From: Candidatus Bathyarchaeota archaeon
GTDB lineage: Archaea > Thermoproteota > CALKCG01 > B24
Direction: 5' to 3'
NCBI GenBank assembly: GCA_021161255.1
Contig: JAGHAZ010000029.1
Coordinates: 1-43,501 of the forward strand
Length of the DNA: 43,501 nt
Shown: positions 8,195 to 16,701 of the stretch, piece after piece
Position numbering within the stretch: position 1 is the stretch's first letter
How the letters are laid out: every line of letters begins with the position of its first letter
Position numbers and translations under genes: made by a program
Notes under the pieces: generated by a model
Told to the model about the DNA's origin: nothing
Seen by the model: the letters and a program-made list of their open reading frames with translations, nothing else
The model's database searches: none

Positions 8195-9358
8195 TCACCC
8201 TGTAAGCCATTTAAGCTCTTCGAAGACCTCGTCTAGGTCTGTCGAGAACAGTCCTATCGCGTAGTCACCTACACCCCCTACCCACAGGAGCCTATCCTGA
8301 TATACTAGAAGCCCGTCGCCGAATATCACTAGAATCCTGTCGCCGTATGTTTCGACCAGACCCTTCGAGGCTAGTAGATAATTGCTTAGAGCCAGGAGCC
8401 TACCGGTCTCGTCGACCAAGGCTAGGCCGTTTCTGTAAGATAGGTCGTCCTTCAAGACGGCATGCCAGCCCACAAGATACTCGTTACTCGAGACCTTAAC
8501 AGTGTTAGTGGACCAACCGATTTTAAGCTCCCAATCCTCAAACCCTAGAACCGGCTGAAGAGTCTCGCCTATTATGACTCCGTCATGGAGAGAAGCCTTG
8601 CACCGCCAGCATATGTTTAAACCGTCGACCTCAGGTCTAGTTAGAATCGTGCATTCGTCTACATCCACATCCACGAACGCACTATCCTTGTTCGACCTCG
8701 GTAGGAGGAATTCGTCTCCGAAGCGTATGCGAAAGTAGAGCCTCCGCTTAACCTCGTACGTCTCGTCTAGTATAGCCAGCCCTAACACGTCTCTACGCTT
8801 AAACCGTCCATACATGTAGACTTGGTTCAGAAGCTCTTCGAACGGCTCTACCGACGCGTCTCGTAAACTCGTCCGACCCAGTAACCTAGACAGCTGCGTC
8901 ACATAGTCCGATGATGAAAGTCTCCCTAGGTAGTAGCCCTTCCCCGTGTAAAGCACGTATACTTCGCCGTCTCTTAGAAGAGTCCTAGGGTCTTCGACCC
9001 CTAGGAACTCCCAGATGCTCTGGGGCCAAAGCACTATCCGTGTCTCTATAGGCTTCGGCACATCACCGTTTAAGACGGACTCGATGTCGAGTTCGAAGAC
9101 TCCTATGCTCGAAACATACTTATAGTAGTCGAATATGAGCCTGGGGAAAACCTTGAGCCTTTTGCCTACCAAAAGCGCTCCTGGATTGAACGCTACGAGG
9201 GGCTTAGACCGGATATAGTTTGAAACAATCAGGTCGCTGGGGGCTATGTAGCATAATCTCTCAAACACGTCTTTAAGCTCGGGTTTCCTCACGCCTCTAT
9301 GGTTATGTAGAAAGCGTCTCTGCATCTCAACCAGGTGTTCGTAGGGTTTCATGCCCAT
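8195..9358 (-). CDS. GH130-like glycoside phosphorylase/hydrolase (five-bladed beta-propeller)
   Basis: A 387-residue protein that I place in or near glycoside hydrolase family 130, whose members phosphorolyse or hydrolyse beta-mannosides. Supporting segments are FLGVEDPRTLLRDGEVYVLYTGKG (the family's xEDPR motif and repeated strand), NEYLVGWHAVLKDDLSYRNGLALVD (compare the family's YHG..YR.GAALLD), and VIFGDGLLVYQDRLLWVGGVGDYAIGL near the C-terminus. Identity is distant, so the substrate is unknown. It is divergent from the sugar-importer ATPase gene, with about 126 bases between them, which suits a role in glycoside use. The ATG at 9350-9352, two codons in, is an alternative start. Confidence 0.68.
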   Translation of the reverse strand: MGMKPYEHLVEMQRRFLHNHRGVRKPELKDVFERLCYIAPSDLIVSNYIRSKPLVAFNPGALLVGKRLKVFPRLIFDYYKYVSSIGVFELDIESVLNGDVPKPIETRIVLWPQSIWEFLGVEDPRTLLRDGEVYVLYTGKGYYLGRLSSSDYVTQLSRLLGRTSLRDASVEPFEELLNQVYMYGRFKRRDVLGLAILDETYEVKRRLYFRIRFGDEFLLPRSNKDSAFVDVDVDECTILTRPEVDGLNICWRCKASLHDGVIIGETLQPVLGFEDWELKIGWSTNTVKVSSNEYLVGWHAVLKDDLSYRNGLALVDETGRLLALSNYLLASKGLVETYGDRILVIFGDGLLVYQDRLLWVGGVGDYAIGLFSTDLDEVFEELKWLTG

Positions 9359-9421
9359 TAGAGGCTTTGAATGGATTGGTATTAACCTTATCGGTACATC
9401 GGTATGTAGGGTCTAGAAAAA

Positions 9422-9478
9422 GATTATATCCCTGAGTCAGATCCATAGGATATCGGGAACCGCCTAGATTATAGGTGG
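9422..9478 (+). promoter_or_regulatory. promoter and ribosome site for the importer ATPase gene
   Basis: GATTATAT at 9422-9429 is a plausible TATA box. AGGTGG at 9473-9478 is a Shine-Dalgarno site 6 bases before ATG 9485. Confidence 0.45.
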
Positions 9479-9484
9479 ACGTTC

Positions 9485-10561
9485 ATGGTTAAAGTCAAGC
9501 TGGAGAACCTTACTAAGAGGTTCGGTAAAGTCGTAGCGGTCGATAACCTAAACCTCGACATCAAGGACGGGGAGTTCGTCGCCCTCCTAGGCCCCTCTGG
9601 ATGCGGGAAGAGCACGACCTTGCTCATGATCGCGGGTATCTACAAGCCGACGTCGGGGTACATATACTTCGACGACGAGGTGGTGAACGATCTACCGCCT
9701 AGAGAGAGGAACGTAGGCATGGTCTTCCAGAGCTACGCATTATACCCGCACATGAGCGTCTTCGACAACATAGCCTTCCCGCTGAAGATAAAGAAAGCCC
9801 CTAGGGCTGAGATCGAGAAGAAGGTGCGTGAGGTCGCTAGGCTCCTACGGATAGAAGAGCTTCTAGACAGACGGCCGGCTCAGCTAAGCGGTGGTCAGAT
9901 GCAAAGGGTCGCGTTAGCCAGGGCTCTGGCTAAGGAGCCTAACCTGTTTCTGATGGACGAGCCTCTGAGCAACCTAGACGCTAAGCTCAGGATCTTGATG
10001 AGGACCGAGCTTAAGAGGCTTCAGAAGGAGCTGGGTATAACGACGATCTACGTGACCCACGACCAGGTCGAGGCTATGACGATGGCTGATAGGATAGCTC
10101 TACTCAACGAGGGGAGGCTTCAGCAGGTCGGTAGCCCCGACGACCTATACCATAAACCCAGCAACATGTTCGTCGCCGGTTTCATAGGAAGCCCACCTAT
10201 GAACTTCATCGAAGGCTCCTTGGAGGAGCGGGAGGGGAAGATCGTCTTCACGTCTGAAGAGCTGACGGTGGAGCTTCCGGCCGATATAGCCGATGTCTTG
10301 AAGGACCGGGTTTCCGAGGATGTCGTGTTGGGCGTTAGACCTGAAGACATAATCGTGGGCTGTGAAAGAGGGTTTAAGGCTTTGGTCTACGTGGTCGAGC
10401 CTCTTGGGAAGGATACGATAGTCAACTTGAAGGTCGGTGGCCTTATAATCAAGGCCGTCGTGTCAGGGGTTAAATATAACATCAACGACGTGGTCAACGT
10501 ATCGTTTAACTTAGATAAAGTTCACATATTCAGCCGTAAAAACGGTGAGGCCCTAGTCTAA
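9485..10561 (+). CDS. carbohydrate ABC importer ATPase, MalK/UgpC/InoK type
   Basis: This is the ATP-hydrolysing subunit of a CUT1-type sugar importer, 358 residues. Walker A is GPSGCGKST (about residue 37), the signature is LSGGQMQRVALARAL, Walker B is LFLMDEPLSNLDAKLR, and the switch His lies in TTIYVTHDQVEAMT. Residues from about 240 form the C-terminal regulatory OB domain of MalK proteins (VVLGVRPEDI). It is encoded opposite and tail to tail with the permease and binding-protein genes, 6 bases apart, and is presumably their ATPase. In Thermotoga maritima the comparable ATPase is InoK. Confidence 0.93.
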   Translation: MVKVKLENLTKRFGKVVAVDNLNLDIKDGEFVALLGPSGCGKSTTLLMIAGIYKPTSGYIYFDDEVVNDLPPRERNVGMVFQSYALYPHMSVFDNIAFPLKIKKAPRAEIEKKVREVARLLRIEELLDRRPAQLSGGQMQRVALARALAKEPNLFLMDEPLSNLDAKLRILMRTELKRLQKELGITTIYVTHDQVEAMTMADRIALLNEGRLQQVGSPDDLYHKPSNMFVAGFIGSPPMNFIEGSLEEREGKIVFTSEELTVELPADIADVLKDRVSEDVVLGVRPEDIIVGCERGFKALVYVVEPLGKDTIVNLKVGGLIIKAVVSGVKYNINDVVNVSFNLDKVHIFSRKNGEALV

Positions 10562-10567
10562 ATGGGT

Positions 10568-11467
10568 TTATCCCTTCACTGCTCCTACAAGCTGGAGTTT
10601 AAGCAACGTCTTCTGGGTTAACGCGTAGAACACGAGTATAGGTATCATGTAGAACAACGCCACCGCGGCGAGTAAACCCCAGTCGACGAATACGAACTCC
10701 CCTATGACGCTGTATAGGAAAACGGAGATCGGGTAGAACTCCCTCCTCTTGATGTACGTGTAAGCCAGCAGGAACTCGCCCCAGCCACCCATGAAAGAGA
10801 ATATGGCCACGGCGGATATACCCGGAGTTATGATCGGGAGTAGAATCTTTCTCCACGTCTGAAACCTAGAGCACCCGTCGACCATAGCGGCCCACTCAAG
10901 CTCCCAAGGTATCCCGTCGAAGAAGCCCTTGAGGATCCACGTATCCATCGGAGCCCCTAACCCGGCTTTGACCAAGGCGACACCTATCAGGGTGAGAATT
11001 CCCTTACCGTAGAGACCCAGCCGGTTGAGTATGTAGAACAGCGCGATCAAGAGTATGACGCCTGGGAAAGCGTGAAGCGCCACTATAAGCTTCATAGTAG
11101 CCACCCTGCCAGGGAACTTCATCCTCGAAAGCGCATACCCCGCTAGGGCGGCTACAGGGATCTCGAACGCCACCGTTCCGACCGCGAGTATCAGGGAGTT
11201 ACCTACTATAGGCCATATATTCGGATACTCAGACAGCCCGAACCGTATCGGATGCCATAGAAACCTGAAGTTTTCAAGCGTGAAGCCTCTGGGGATTAGC
11301 CCTGAGGTTGGGCCTTCGCTGAAGCTTTGGACGACCAACCACGCGATCATGCTCAGTATCGGGATGAGCGGTATCAGAAGCACAGAATACACTATGACGT
11401 ATTTCAGCAGGTTCATGAGCTTCGCCTTTCTTATAGCCGCCCTGTATCTGGATTTCTTAGACGGCAT
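10568..11467 (-). CDS. carbohydrate ABC importer permease, MalG/UgpE/InoG type
   Basis: A 299-residue inner permease with six predicted membrane helices. The EAA loop that docks on the ATPase is visible as EWAAMVDGCSRFQTWRKILLPIITPGISA. The N-terminal basic stretch (MPSKKSRYRAAIRKAKL) precedes the first helix. It is the last gene of a minus-strand run (binding protein, permease, permease) with 6-base gaps between genes. Confidence 0.93.
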   Translation of the reverse strand: MPSKKSRYRAAIRKAKLMNLLKYVIVYSVLLIPLIPILSMIAWLVVQSFSEGPTSGLIPRGFTLENFRFLWHPIRFGLSEYPNIWPIVGNSLILAVGTVAFEIPVAALAGYALSRMKFPGRVATMKLIVALHAFPGVILLIALFYILNRLGLYGKGILTLIGVALVKAGLGAPMDTWILKGFFDGIPWELEWAAMVDGCSRFQTWRKILLPIITPGISAVAIFSFMGGWGEFLLAYTYIKRREFYPISVFLYSVIGEFVFVDWGLLAAVALFYMIPILVFYALTQKTLLKLQLVGAVKG

Positions 11468-11473
11468 ACTCCT

Positions 11474-12469
11474 CTACACCTCCACCTTCGAAGGCTGCAT
11501 CATCCTCTCAAACCCGAAGACCTTGAAGAATATGAAGATGAATATCAGACCTATGATCACGAGGAATATCGAGAGAGCTGCCCCATACCCGTACTCAGAC
11601 GCGTAGAATGCTTTCGAATATGCGTATAACGCCCAGACCTCAACCTCCGCAGCCCTAGCGACCCCAGCTCCTCCGGCCCAGAGCGCGAGTATATGCTCGT
11701 AGGAGGATATCAGGCTGAGGCATTGCCAAGACGTTACGAAGAATATGGGCCACTTAAGCAGCGGTAGGATTATGTGCCGGCACACCTGCAAGTCCGTAGC
11801 CCCGTCTGCTATAGCCGCGTGGAATATGTCTCTTGGTATGGACGTTATGGCGGCGGAGTATATTATCATGCCGAAAGACGCCCCCACGTAGCCGTTCACG
11901 GCTATCATGAGTATCTGAGAGTAGGGAGGTGTTAGAAGCCAATCCCTCGGGGTGGGTAACCCGAGCAACCCTAGAAAAGTGTTCAAGAGACCTATGTTAG
12001 GGTCTATGAACCACCTCCATAGGAGCGCGTAGATCACCGCGGGTGTTATCCTAGGTATGAGCCACGCGAGTCTTATAGCCATGGAGATAGGCTCCTTCTT
12101 GATGAAGTACGTGGTGAAGATGGCTAACACGAGGCTGAAGAACGCGTTTATCGCTAGGACGGAGGATACATACAGCACGGTTACGTAGATCGTGTCTACG
12201 ACCCGTATATCACGGGTGAATATCCTTACGAAGTTATCAAGCCCTATGAACTGCATATTCGTTATGGTCCACTGGGTCTTCGTGAAAGCCATATACGTGG
12301 TTATACCCACAGGGGCAAACCACATGACGCTTATCAATATGAAGAAGGGAGACATGAAGAAGAAAGGAAGTACCTTACCCGACACACCCCTAGGTATGTA
12401 CCGTTTAACCCTCTTGAGGAAACCTGTTAAACTTAAAAAAATGGGGGATTCTCTTACGTACCTCTTCAT
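11474..12469 (-). CDS. carbohydrate ABC importer permease, MalF/UgpA/InoF type
   Basis: A 331-residue permease with about six membrane helices. The EAA-like coupling loop reads HAAIADGATDLQVCRHIILPLLKWPIFF. It sits 6 bases after the binding-protein gene and 6 bases before the second permease, so the three are surely co-transcribed. The two permeases differ in length and sequence and would form a heterodimeric channel. Confidence 0.93.
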   Translation of the reverse strand: MKRYVRESPIFLSLTGFLKRVKRYIPRGVSGKVLPFFFMSPFFILISVMWFAPVGITTYMAFTKTQWTITNMQFIGLDNFVRIFTRDIRVVDTIYVTVLYVSSVLAINAFFSLVLAIFTTYFIKKEPISMAIRLAWLIPRITPAVIYALLWRWFIDPNIGLLNTFLGLLGLPTPRDWLLTPPYSQILMIAVNGYVGASFGMIIYSAAITSIPRDIFHAAIADGATDLQVCRHIILPLLKWPIFFVTSWQCLSLISSYEHILALWAGGAGVARAAEVEVWALYAYSKAFYASEYGYGAALSIFLVIIGLIFIFIFFKVFGFERMMQPSKVEV

Positions 12470-12475
12470 CCGGCT

Positions 12476-13990
12476 TCACTCTCGGACTATAAGGTCTTCT
12501 CCAAGCTCAGCCTGCGCCGCGTTCACCAGGCTCTCGACGGCCTCATCGGGGGTTAAAGTGCCCTTCTCAACCTTAACCAGGTGCTCTAGGAGCATGTCTT
12601 TCAGGATACCCCACTTCGGGTGGAGTATCGGCTTGCTCATACCGTATTTGGCCACGAAGGTGCTCACCTTGTATAGGAAGCCACCCTTCTCCACGAACGG
12701 CGGGTAGTTCAGGGTCGAATAGCGAACCGGTAGGTGGCTGCTGGTCAAGGCGTGGTCCGTGTCATACGGCGGTATCGTTGCGAAGTAGCATATGAGGAAC
12801 GCCAGCTCAGGATACTTAGACTGGCTGCAGATGTAGTATTTCCACGGTCCCGTCGTCACACCGGCCTTTCCACCCTTCTCCAGCGCCGGGTACAAGCCGA
12901 AGCCTACGTTTTCCCACAAGTAAGATTCTGGTACAGCTCCCAGCGTCTCATGGTACTCAACCTTCTGCCATTCACCCCAGTGCCAGCTACCGCCGAGCCA
13001 GAACAACACTCTACCGTTGACGAAGCCCATGTGGATCTCCCTCCAGCTCGTCCCTATCATCGTATCCGGAAGCACTTTATCGACCTGCGCCAGCGTGTAG
13101 AACAGCGTAAACATATCCTTTAAGGCCGACTTGTCCAAGACAAGCTTACCCGTCTCCACGTCGTAGAAATCTCCGCCAGCCAGGTAGTACGGTATCTCCA
13201 GGCTTGTACCCCAGTTGGGTCTATGGAAGAAGCCCCATTGGACAAGCCCTTTCTCCATCGCCTCCTCAGCGACCTCCGCTAAGTCGTACCAGGTGATCTC
13301 GCCCTTCGCTATCTTGTCAGGTAGGGCCTCTATCTCCTCTTCACTCCATCCAAGCTGTCTCAACACATCCTTTCTGAAGTAGAATACCTGGCTTGCGACG
13401 TCTTGGGGCACACCCCACATCTTACCCTTGTATTTGACAGCATCCCAGAGGTACTCGGGAATATCTGCTAAAAGGTCCTTATACTTCCCATAGTACTCGT
13501 CGACCGGTATGATCCAACCAGCCTCCGCGGCTTCCACCATATCTATGCCGGATATGATATCAGGAGCCTCGCCAGCTTCAAAAGCACTGGCGAACTTACT
13601 CTTCCAGGCCCCCCAGTCAGACACGTGCTCATAGTAGGAATCCATCTCTATCGTGACGTTAAGACCCACCCCTTTCAGAAGCGTCTCGAGGAGCTTAGCC
13701 GCCCTCTTGAGGTTCTCAGCCCTATAATAGTCTACGGGCGACCCTGCGCTCCACGCGCTCATCTTTATGATTCCATCCGTGGGTAGGGTGCCTACGAGCG
13801 CTTTAAGCGCCTCATATTCAGGTTTGATAGTATCAAGCTCAGATTTAAGAGCGTCACGTTCAGACACCACGGCGTTATACTCCTCCTGAGGAACTCCCTT
13901 TGGGGTTACGGCCCAGCCGATCGCAGCGCCGATGATCAAGCCGATTATAAGCCCGACTATCAGATATGTACTAGAAGGTTTCTGAGACAT
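12476..13990 (-). CDS. membrane-anchored sugar-binding protein of the ABC importer
   Basis: This is the extracytoplasmic solute receptor, 504 residues. An uncleaved-looking membrane helix (residues 8-28, YLIVGLIIGLIIGAAIGWAV) is followed by a short coiled coil (about 35-65) that would hold the binding domain away from the membrane; there is no lipobox Cys. The remainder matches CUT1 binding proteins: FEAGEAPDIISGIDMVEAAEAGWIIPVDEYY, MWGVPQDVASQVFYFRKDVLRQLG and the late GLYPALEKGGKAGVTTGPWKYYI. Many aromatic residues suggest a polyol or sugar ligand. Myo-inositol phosphate or glycerophosphoinositol is inferred from neighbours, not from the sequence. Confidence 0.9.
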   Translation of the reverse strand: MSQKPSSTYLIVGLIIGLIIGAAIGWAVTPKGVPQEEYNAVVSERDALKSELDTIKPEYEALKALVGTLPTDGIIKMSAWSAGSPVDYYRAENLKRAAKLLETLLKGVGLNVTIEMDSYYEHVSDWGAWKSKFASAFEAGEAPDIISGIDMVEAAEAGWIIPVDEYYGKYKDLLADIPEYLWDAVKYKGKMWGVPQDVASQVFYFRKDVLRQLGWSEEEIEALPDKIAKGEITWYDLAEVAEEAMEKGLVQWGFFHRPNWGTSLEIPYYLAGGDFYDVETGKLVLDKSALKDMFTLFYTLAQVDKVLPDTMIGTSWREIHMGFVNGRVLFWLGGSWHWGEWQKVEYHETLGAVPESYLWENVGFGLYPALEKGGKAGVTTGPWKYYICSQSKYPELAFLICYFATIPPYDTDHALTSSHLPVRYSTLNYPPFVEKGGFLYKVSTFVAKYGMSKPILHPKWGILKDMLLEHLVKVEKGTLTPDEAVESLVNAAQAELGEDLIVRE

Positions 13991-13992
13991 TT

Positions 13993-14043
13993 CCCCTCGT
14001 TTATAAAGATTAATAAACAGTGCGTTTTAAGTTTTTATTTAAA
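13993..14043 (-). promoter_or_regulatory. promoter and Shine-Dalgarno site for the binding-protein operon
   Basis: On the minus strand TTTAAATA (14043-14036) is a good TATA box, placing the transcript start near 14014. GAGGGGA at 13999-13993 is a Shine-Dalgarno site just before ATG 13990. The surrounding 13991-14100 is very AT-rich. The binding protein and permeases can therefore be transcribed apart from the enzymes upstream. Confidence 0.6.
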
Positions 14044-14105
14044 TCTATAAAATAATTTTCACCTTTAATGCCTGTTTAAACCAGAAACAGTTTTAGAAAG
14101 CTCGT

Positions 14106-14867
14106 TCAGAAGTCTTTTTCACGAAGGGTTTTGACCACTAACCCGGGAGTATCCGTAGTTACGAAGTCGACCCCGGCCTCGACGCACCTCAGAACCTCTT
14201 CAACCGTGTTAACGACCCAGGTGTTCACAAGAAGACCCCTCTTATGACAATACCTGACAGTCTTTGGAGATAGTTCTTCAATACGTATCGAAGCTATATC
14301 CACGAGGTTCTTCGTAAACTCGTCCACGGACTCTTCGAAGCCGCTTCTCACGTTAAGGTCAGCCTGGATAGTTATTCTCGGCTCTGACATCTTAATCCTC
14401 TTACACGTCTCTAGAGGCGCGATTATCATCGAGCCGTAAACCAAGCCATAGGACCTTAGCAGCTTTAAGACCCGATCCTCGATACCGGTCTCCTTGAGGT
14501 CCACGGCCACCGAGACTCTACCCCTCGCTAACGCTAAAACCTCCTCGAACGTAGGTATTTTGACGCCCCTGAACCCTGGGCTGAACCAGGCTCCGGCGTC
14601 CATAGATTTAAGCTCCTCAAGAGTGAAACGCGAGACCAGACCCTTCGAATCTGTCGTACGGTCGACCCGGTCGTCGTGCATCACCACGAGAAAACCGTCT
14701 CTCGAGCTACGTACGTCGAACTCTATGAAGTCGACCCCGACATCTATGGCTTTTAGAAAAGAGGGCATCGTATTCTCAGGCGCCTGAGAAGGCGCGCCTC
14801 TATGACCTATGACCGCCATCTTGGACGATTTAACCTTCATAAGGGATGATTTAAATCTATGGGTCAT
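14106..14867 (-). CDS. glycerophosphodiester phosphodiesterase (GDPD/UgpQ type)
   Basis: A TIM-barrel hydrolase of 253 residues that splits glycerophosphodiesters into glycerol 3-phosphate and an alcohol. The active-site signature is complete: IGHRGAPSQAPENT (His, Arg, Glu), FIEFDVRSSRDGFLVVMHDDRVDRTT (Glu, Asp and the second His), AVDLKETG and the late VNTWVVNTVEEV. The ATG overlaps the stop of the IolO-like gene in an ATGA (14864-14867), supporting this start. Placed between an importer and inositol enzymes, it most simply acts on glycerophosphoinositol; that substrate is inference. No signal peptide is seen, so it would act inside the cell after uptake. Confidence 0.92.
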   Translation of the reverse strand: MTHRFKSSLMKVKSSKMAVIGHRGAPSQAPENTMPSFLKAIDVGVDFIEFDVRSSRDGFLVVMHDDRVDRTTDSKGLVSRFTLEELKSMDAGAWFSPGFRGVKIPTFEEVLALARGRVSVAVDLKETGIEDRVLKLLRSYGLVYGSMIIAPLETCKRIKMSEPRITIQADLNVRSGFEESVDEFTKNLVDIASIRIEELSPKTVRYCHKRGLLVNTWVVNTVEEVLRCVEAGVDFVTTDTPGLVVKTLREKDF

Positions 14868-15673
14868 AGCGAAGTAATCAACGGTTTAAGCGTGTCCGCG
14901 GTCTGCTTTAGGGCTCCTTTTAAACTCGGCTCAGGCATGGCTTCTAGGCTTAGATACCCCCTATAGCCGACCCTTAGAAGGCGGAAAACCGTCTTCTCCC
15001 AGTCTATACTACCCATGCCTGGTGGAAGCCTGTTGTTCTCGGCTACGTGAACATGCCCTATGCTCGGACCCGCGTGGAGTATCGCGTCGTAGAGGCTCCG
15101 CTCCTCGATGCCCATGTGGAAGGTGTCGAAGAGAAGCTTGACCCAGCCTCCCGTCTCCCCGATGATCGATAAGGTCTCAGAGACCTTGTTGGCGAGGTCC
15201 GTCTCGTACCTGTTCAAGGGTTCGAGCAACAAGTTCACACCGTGACGTTCGCATGGATCCCTAAGCCGCTTCAGAGATTCCACTAGAAGCCTACGAGCCT
15301 CCTCGACGCTTCTCCCTCCGCGTCTCCCCCTTATGAGGCCTACGACCACACCCGACTTATGGGCCGAGGCGAGCTCTACGTACTTTACCATAAACTCCAC
15401 GGCTTTATCTCTAACATCCCGGTCTGGATGGGTTAAGCTTAACCCATACTCTAAGTACGCTAGACCTGTCGATATGGCCGATATTCTCAGACCGTAAGCC
15501 TCAGTGGTATTCAAAAGTCTGTCGAAATCTAGTTCGAAGGGGTTTGGAATATTGTACTCCACCCCATGATAGCCGAGCTCGGCCATGAACCCGAGTACTT
15601 CTTCAAGTTCTCCCCTGAGTACGTACTCGAACCTAGCCCTACCCGGCAGGGCGTAGACGGCTGAGAGCTTCAC
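14864..15673 (-). CDS. iolO: IolO-like 5-keto-L-gluconate epimerase (sugar epimerase TIM barrel)
   Basis: A 269-residue xylose-isomerase-like TIM barrel. Compared from memory with T. maritima TM0416 (IolO, which converts 5-keto-L-gluconate to D-tagaturonate), it shares distinctive strings: a YGLSLTHP stretch, VGLIRGRRGGRS, LLLEPLNRYETDL and LFDTFHMGIEE. The metal ligands are seen as Glu in EPLN, Asp in DTFH, His in HVHVAE and Glu in SLEAMP. It overlaps the phosphodiesterase gene by 4 bases and follows the IolN-like gene by 31 bases. The family is certain; the specific reaction rests on these motifs plus the IolM and IolN neighbours. Confidence 0.85.
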   Translation of the reverse strand: MKLSAVYALPGRARFEYVLRGELEEVLGFMAELGYHGVEYNIPNPFELDFDRLLNTTEAYGLRISAISTGLAYLEYGLSLTHPDRDVRDKAVEFMVKYVELASAHKSGVVVGLIRGRRGGRSVEEARRLLVESLKRLRDPCERHGVNLLLEPLNRYETDLANKVSETLSIIGETGGWVKLLFDTFHMGIEERSLYDAILHAGPSIGHVHVAENNRLPPGMGSIDWEKTVFRLLRVGYRGYLSLEAMPEPSLKGALKQTADTLKPLITSL

Positions 15674-15704
15674 CCAGGTTTCCCCTCTAGACCCGCGTCC
15701 ACCT

Positions 15705-16643
15705 TCAAGGTTTATCGTATTTAAGGTCTTCAGGGTCTATCCAGGTCTTCGGAACCCTACCGGGTGGATACTCGGATTTCAGCCACTCGAGAAACTCTAT
15801 GAACCTCTCTATGGACTTCTCTATGAGAACCCTGCCCTTCTCTATGTCGGCCTTAGACGCGTCCCCGACGACTCCTAGGCTGTAGTGGTATATCTCAGGA
15901 GGGTTGCTTACGTCATACCAGTTGAACGGCTTATCCGGGAACACGTTCCCAGCCGCGTTTATCCACCTAGCGTCTATGAAACGGGTCATCTTCTCGGTTT
16001 TAGACCTCTTCATAGCCTCGACGTTCACGAGCTCCGGAGCCACATACCATATGCAGCTCGTCTCGACCTCGTCGGCATGTATGAAAGGTGTCTCAAGCCT
16101 GACACCGGGCGCTATCTCCTCACCGGTCCCGGCTTTACGCAGGAGGTCTTGAACCCAGCTCCACCAGCTCGTAACCATTATCAGAGCGTGGACCCCCTCC
16201 TCGACTATGGCCTTATCCTTGACTATCGGTAGGACGTACTCCTGCCCGTGGCTGTTCCAGAGGATTATCTTCTTGAAACCCGCGTGGCTGAGCCACTTGA
16301 CCACGCTCACCAAATATCCTATGAAGGCATCCTTAGACACGGGTATCGTGCCGGGCATCCCATAGTGATGGCTCGGATGGCTACCGTAGAATATTGGAGG
16401 GGCAACCGTAACCCCGGTCTCATAAGCCGCCCTCTCGGCGATGCTGACGCCTATAAACGTGTCCTCACCTATGGGTGAAGGAGGCCCATGATTCTCCATC
16501 GAGCCGACCGGAACTATCACTATGTCGTTCTCCTCAACCCTCTCCTTAAGCTCCTCGACCGTCATCTGGTCGAGGTATATCTTCTTCCCATACCTGTTCA
16601 GGACGGGTTTACACCACCTCTCGCTCAGGGGCTTAAACTCCAA
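15705..16643 (-). CDS. iolN: creatininase-family hydrolase, probable IolN (diketo-inositol hydrolase)
   Basis: A 312-residue creatininase-fold metal amidohydrolase. Metal ligands are visible in PVGSMENHGPPSPIGEDTFIG (Glu, His, Asp), SHPSHHYGMPGT, ILWNSHGQEYVLP and FIHADEVETS. In Thermotoga a creatininase-family protein (TM0413, IolN) opens the ring of the diketo-inositol made by IolM to give 5-keto-L-gluconate. Here the gene lies between IolM-like and IolO-like genes in the same order of reactions. Creatininase itself, or a deformylase of this family, is less likely in this context. It starts 58 bases after the IolM-like gene ends. Confidence 0.82.
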   Translation of the reverse strand: MEFKPLSERWCKPVLNRYGKKIYLDQMTVEELKERVEENDIVIVPVGSMENHGPPSPIGEDTFIGVSIAERAAYETGVTVAPPIFYGSHPSHHYGMPGTIPVSKDAFIGYLVSVVKWLSHAGFKKIILWNSHGQEYVLPIVKDKAIVEEGVHALIMVTSWWSWVQDLLRKAGTGEEIAPGVRLETPFIHADEVETSCIWYVAPELVNVEAMKRSKTEKMTRFIDARWINAAGNVFPDKPFNWYDVSNPPEIYHYSLGVVGDASKADIEKGRVLIEKSIERFIEFLEWLKSEYPPGRVPKTWIDPEDLKYDKP

Positions 16644-16701
16644 CTCTCACCATCCCCCAAGTAGATATATGGAGACTCCTATAGATAACGGTAACCGTAG
16701 G

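Noticed and set aside
12192-12707. Plus-strand open frame of 171 codons opposite the binding-protein and permease genes
   Set aside because: The composition is shadow-like and both opposite genes are certain.
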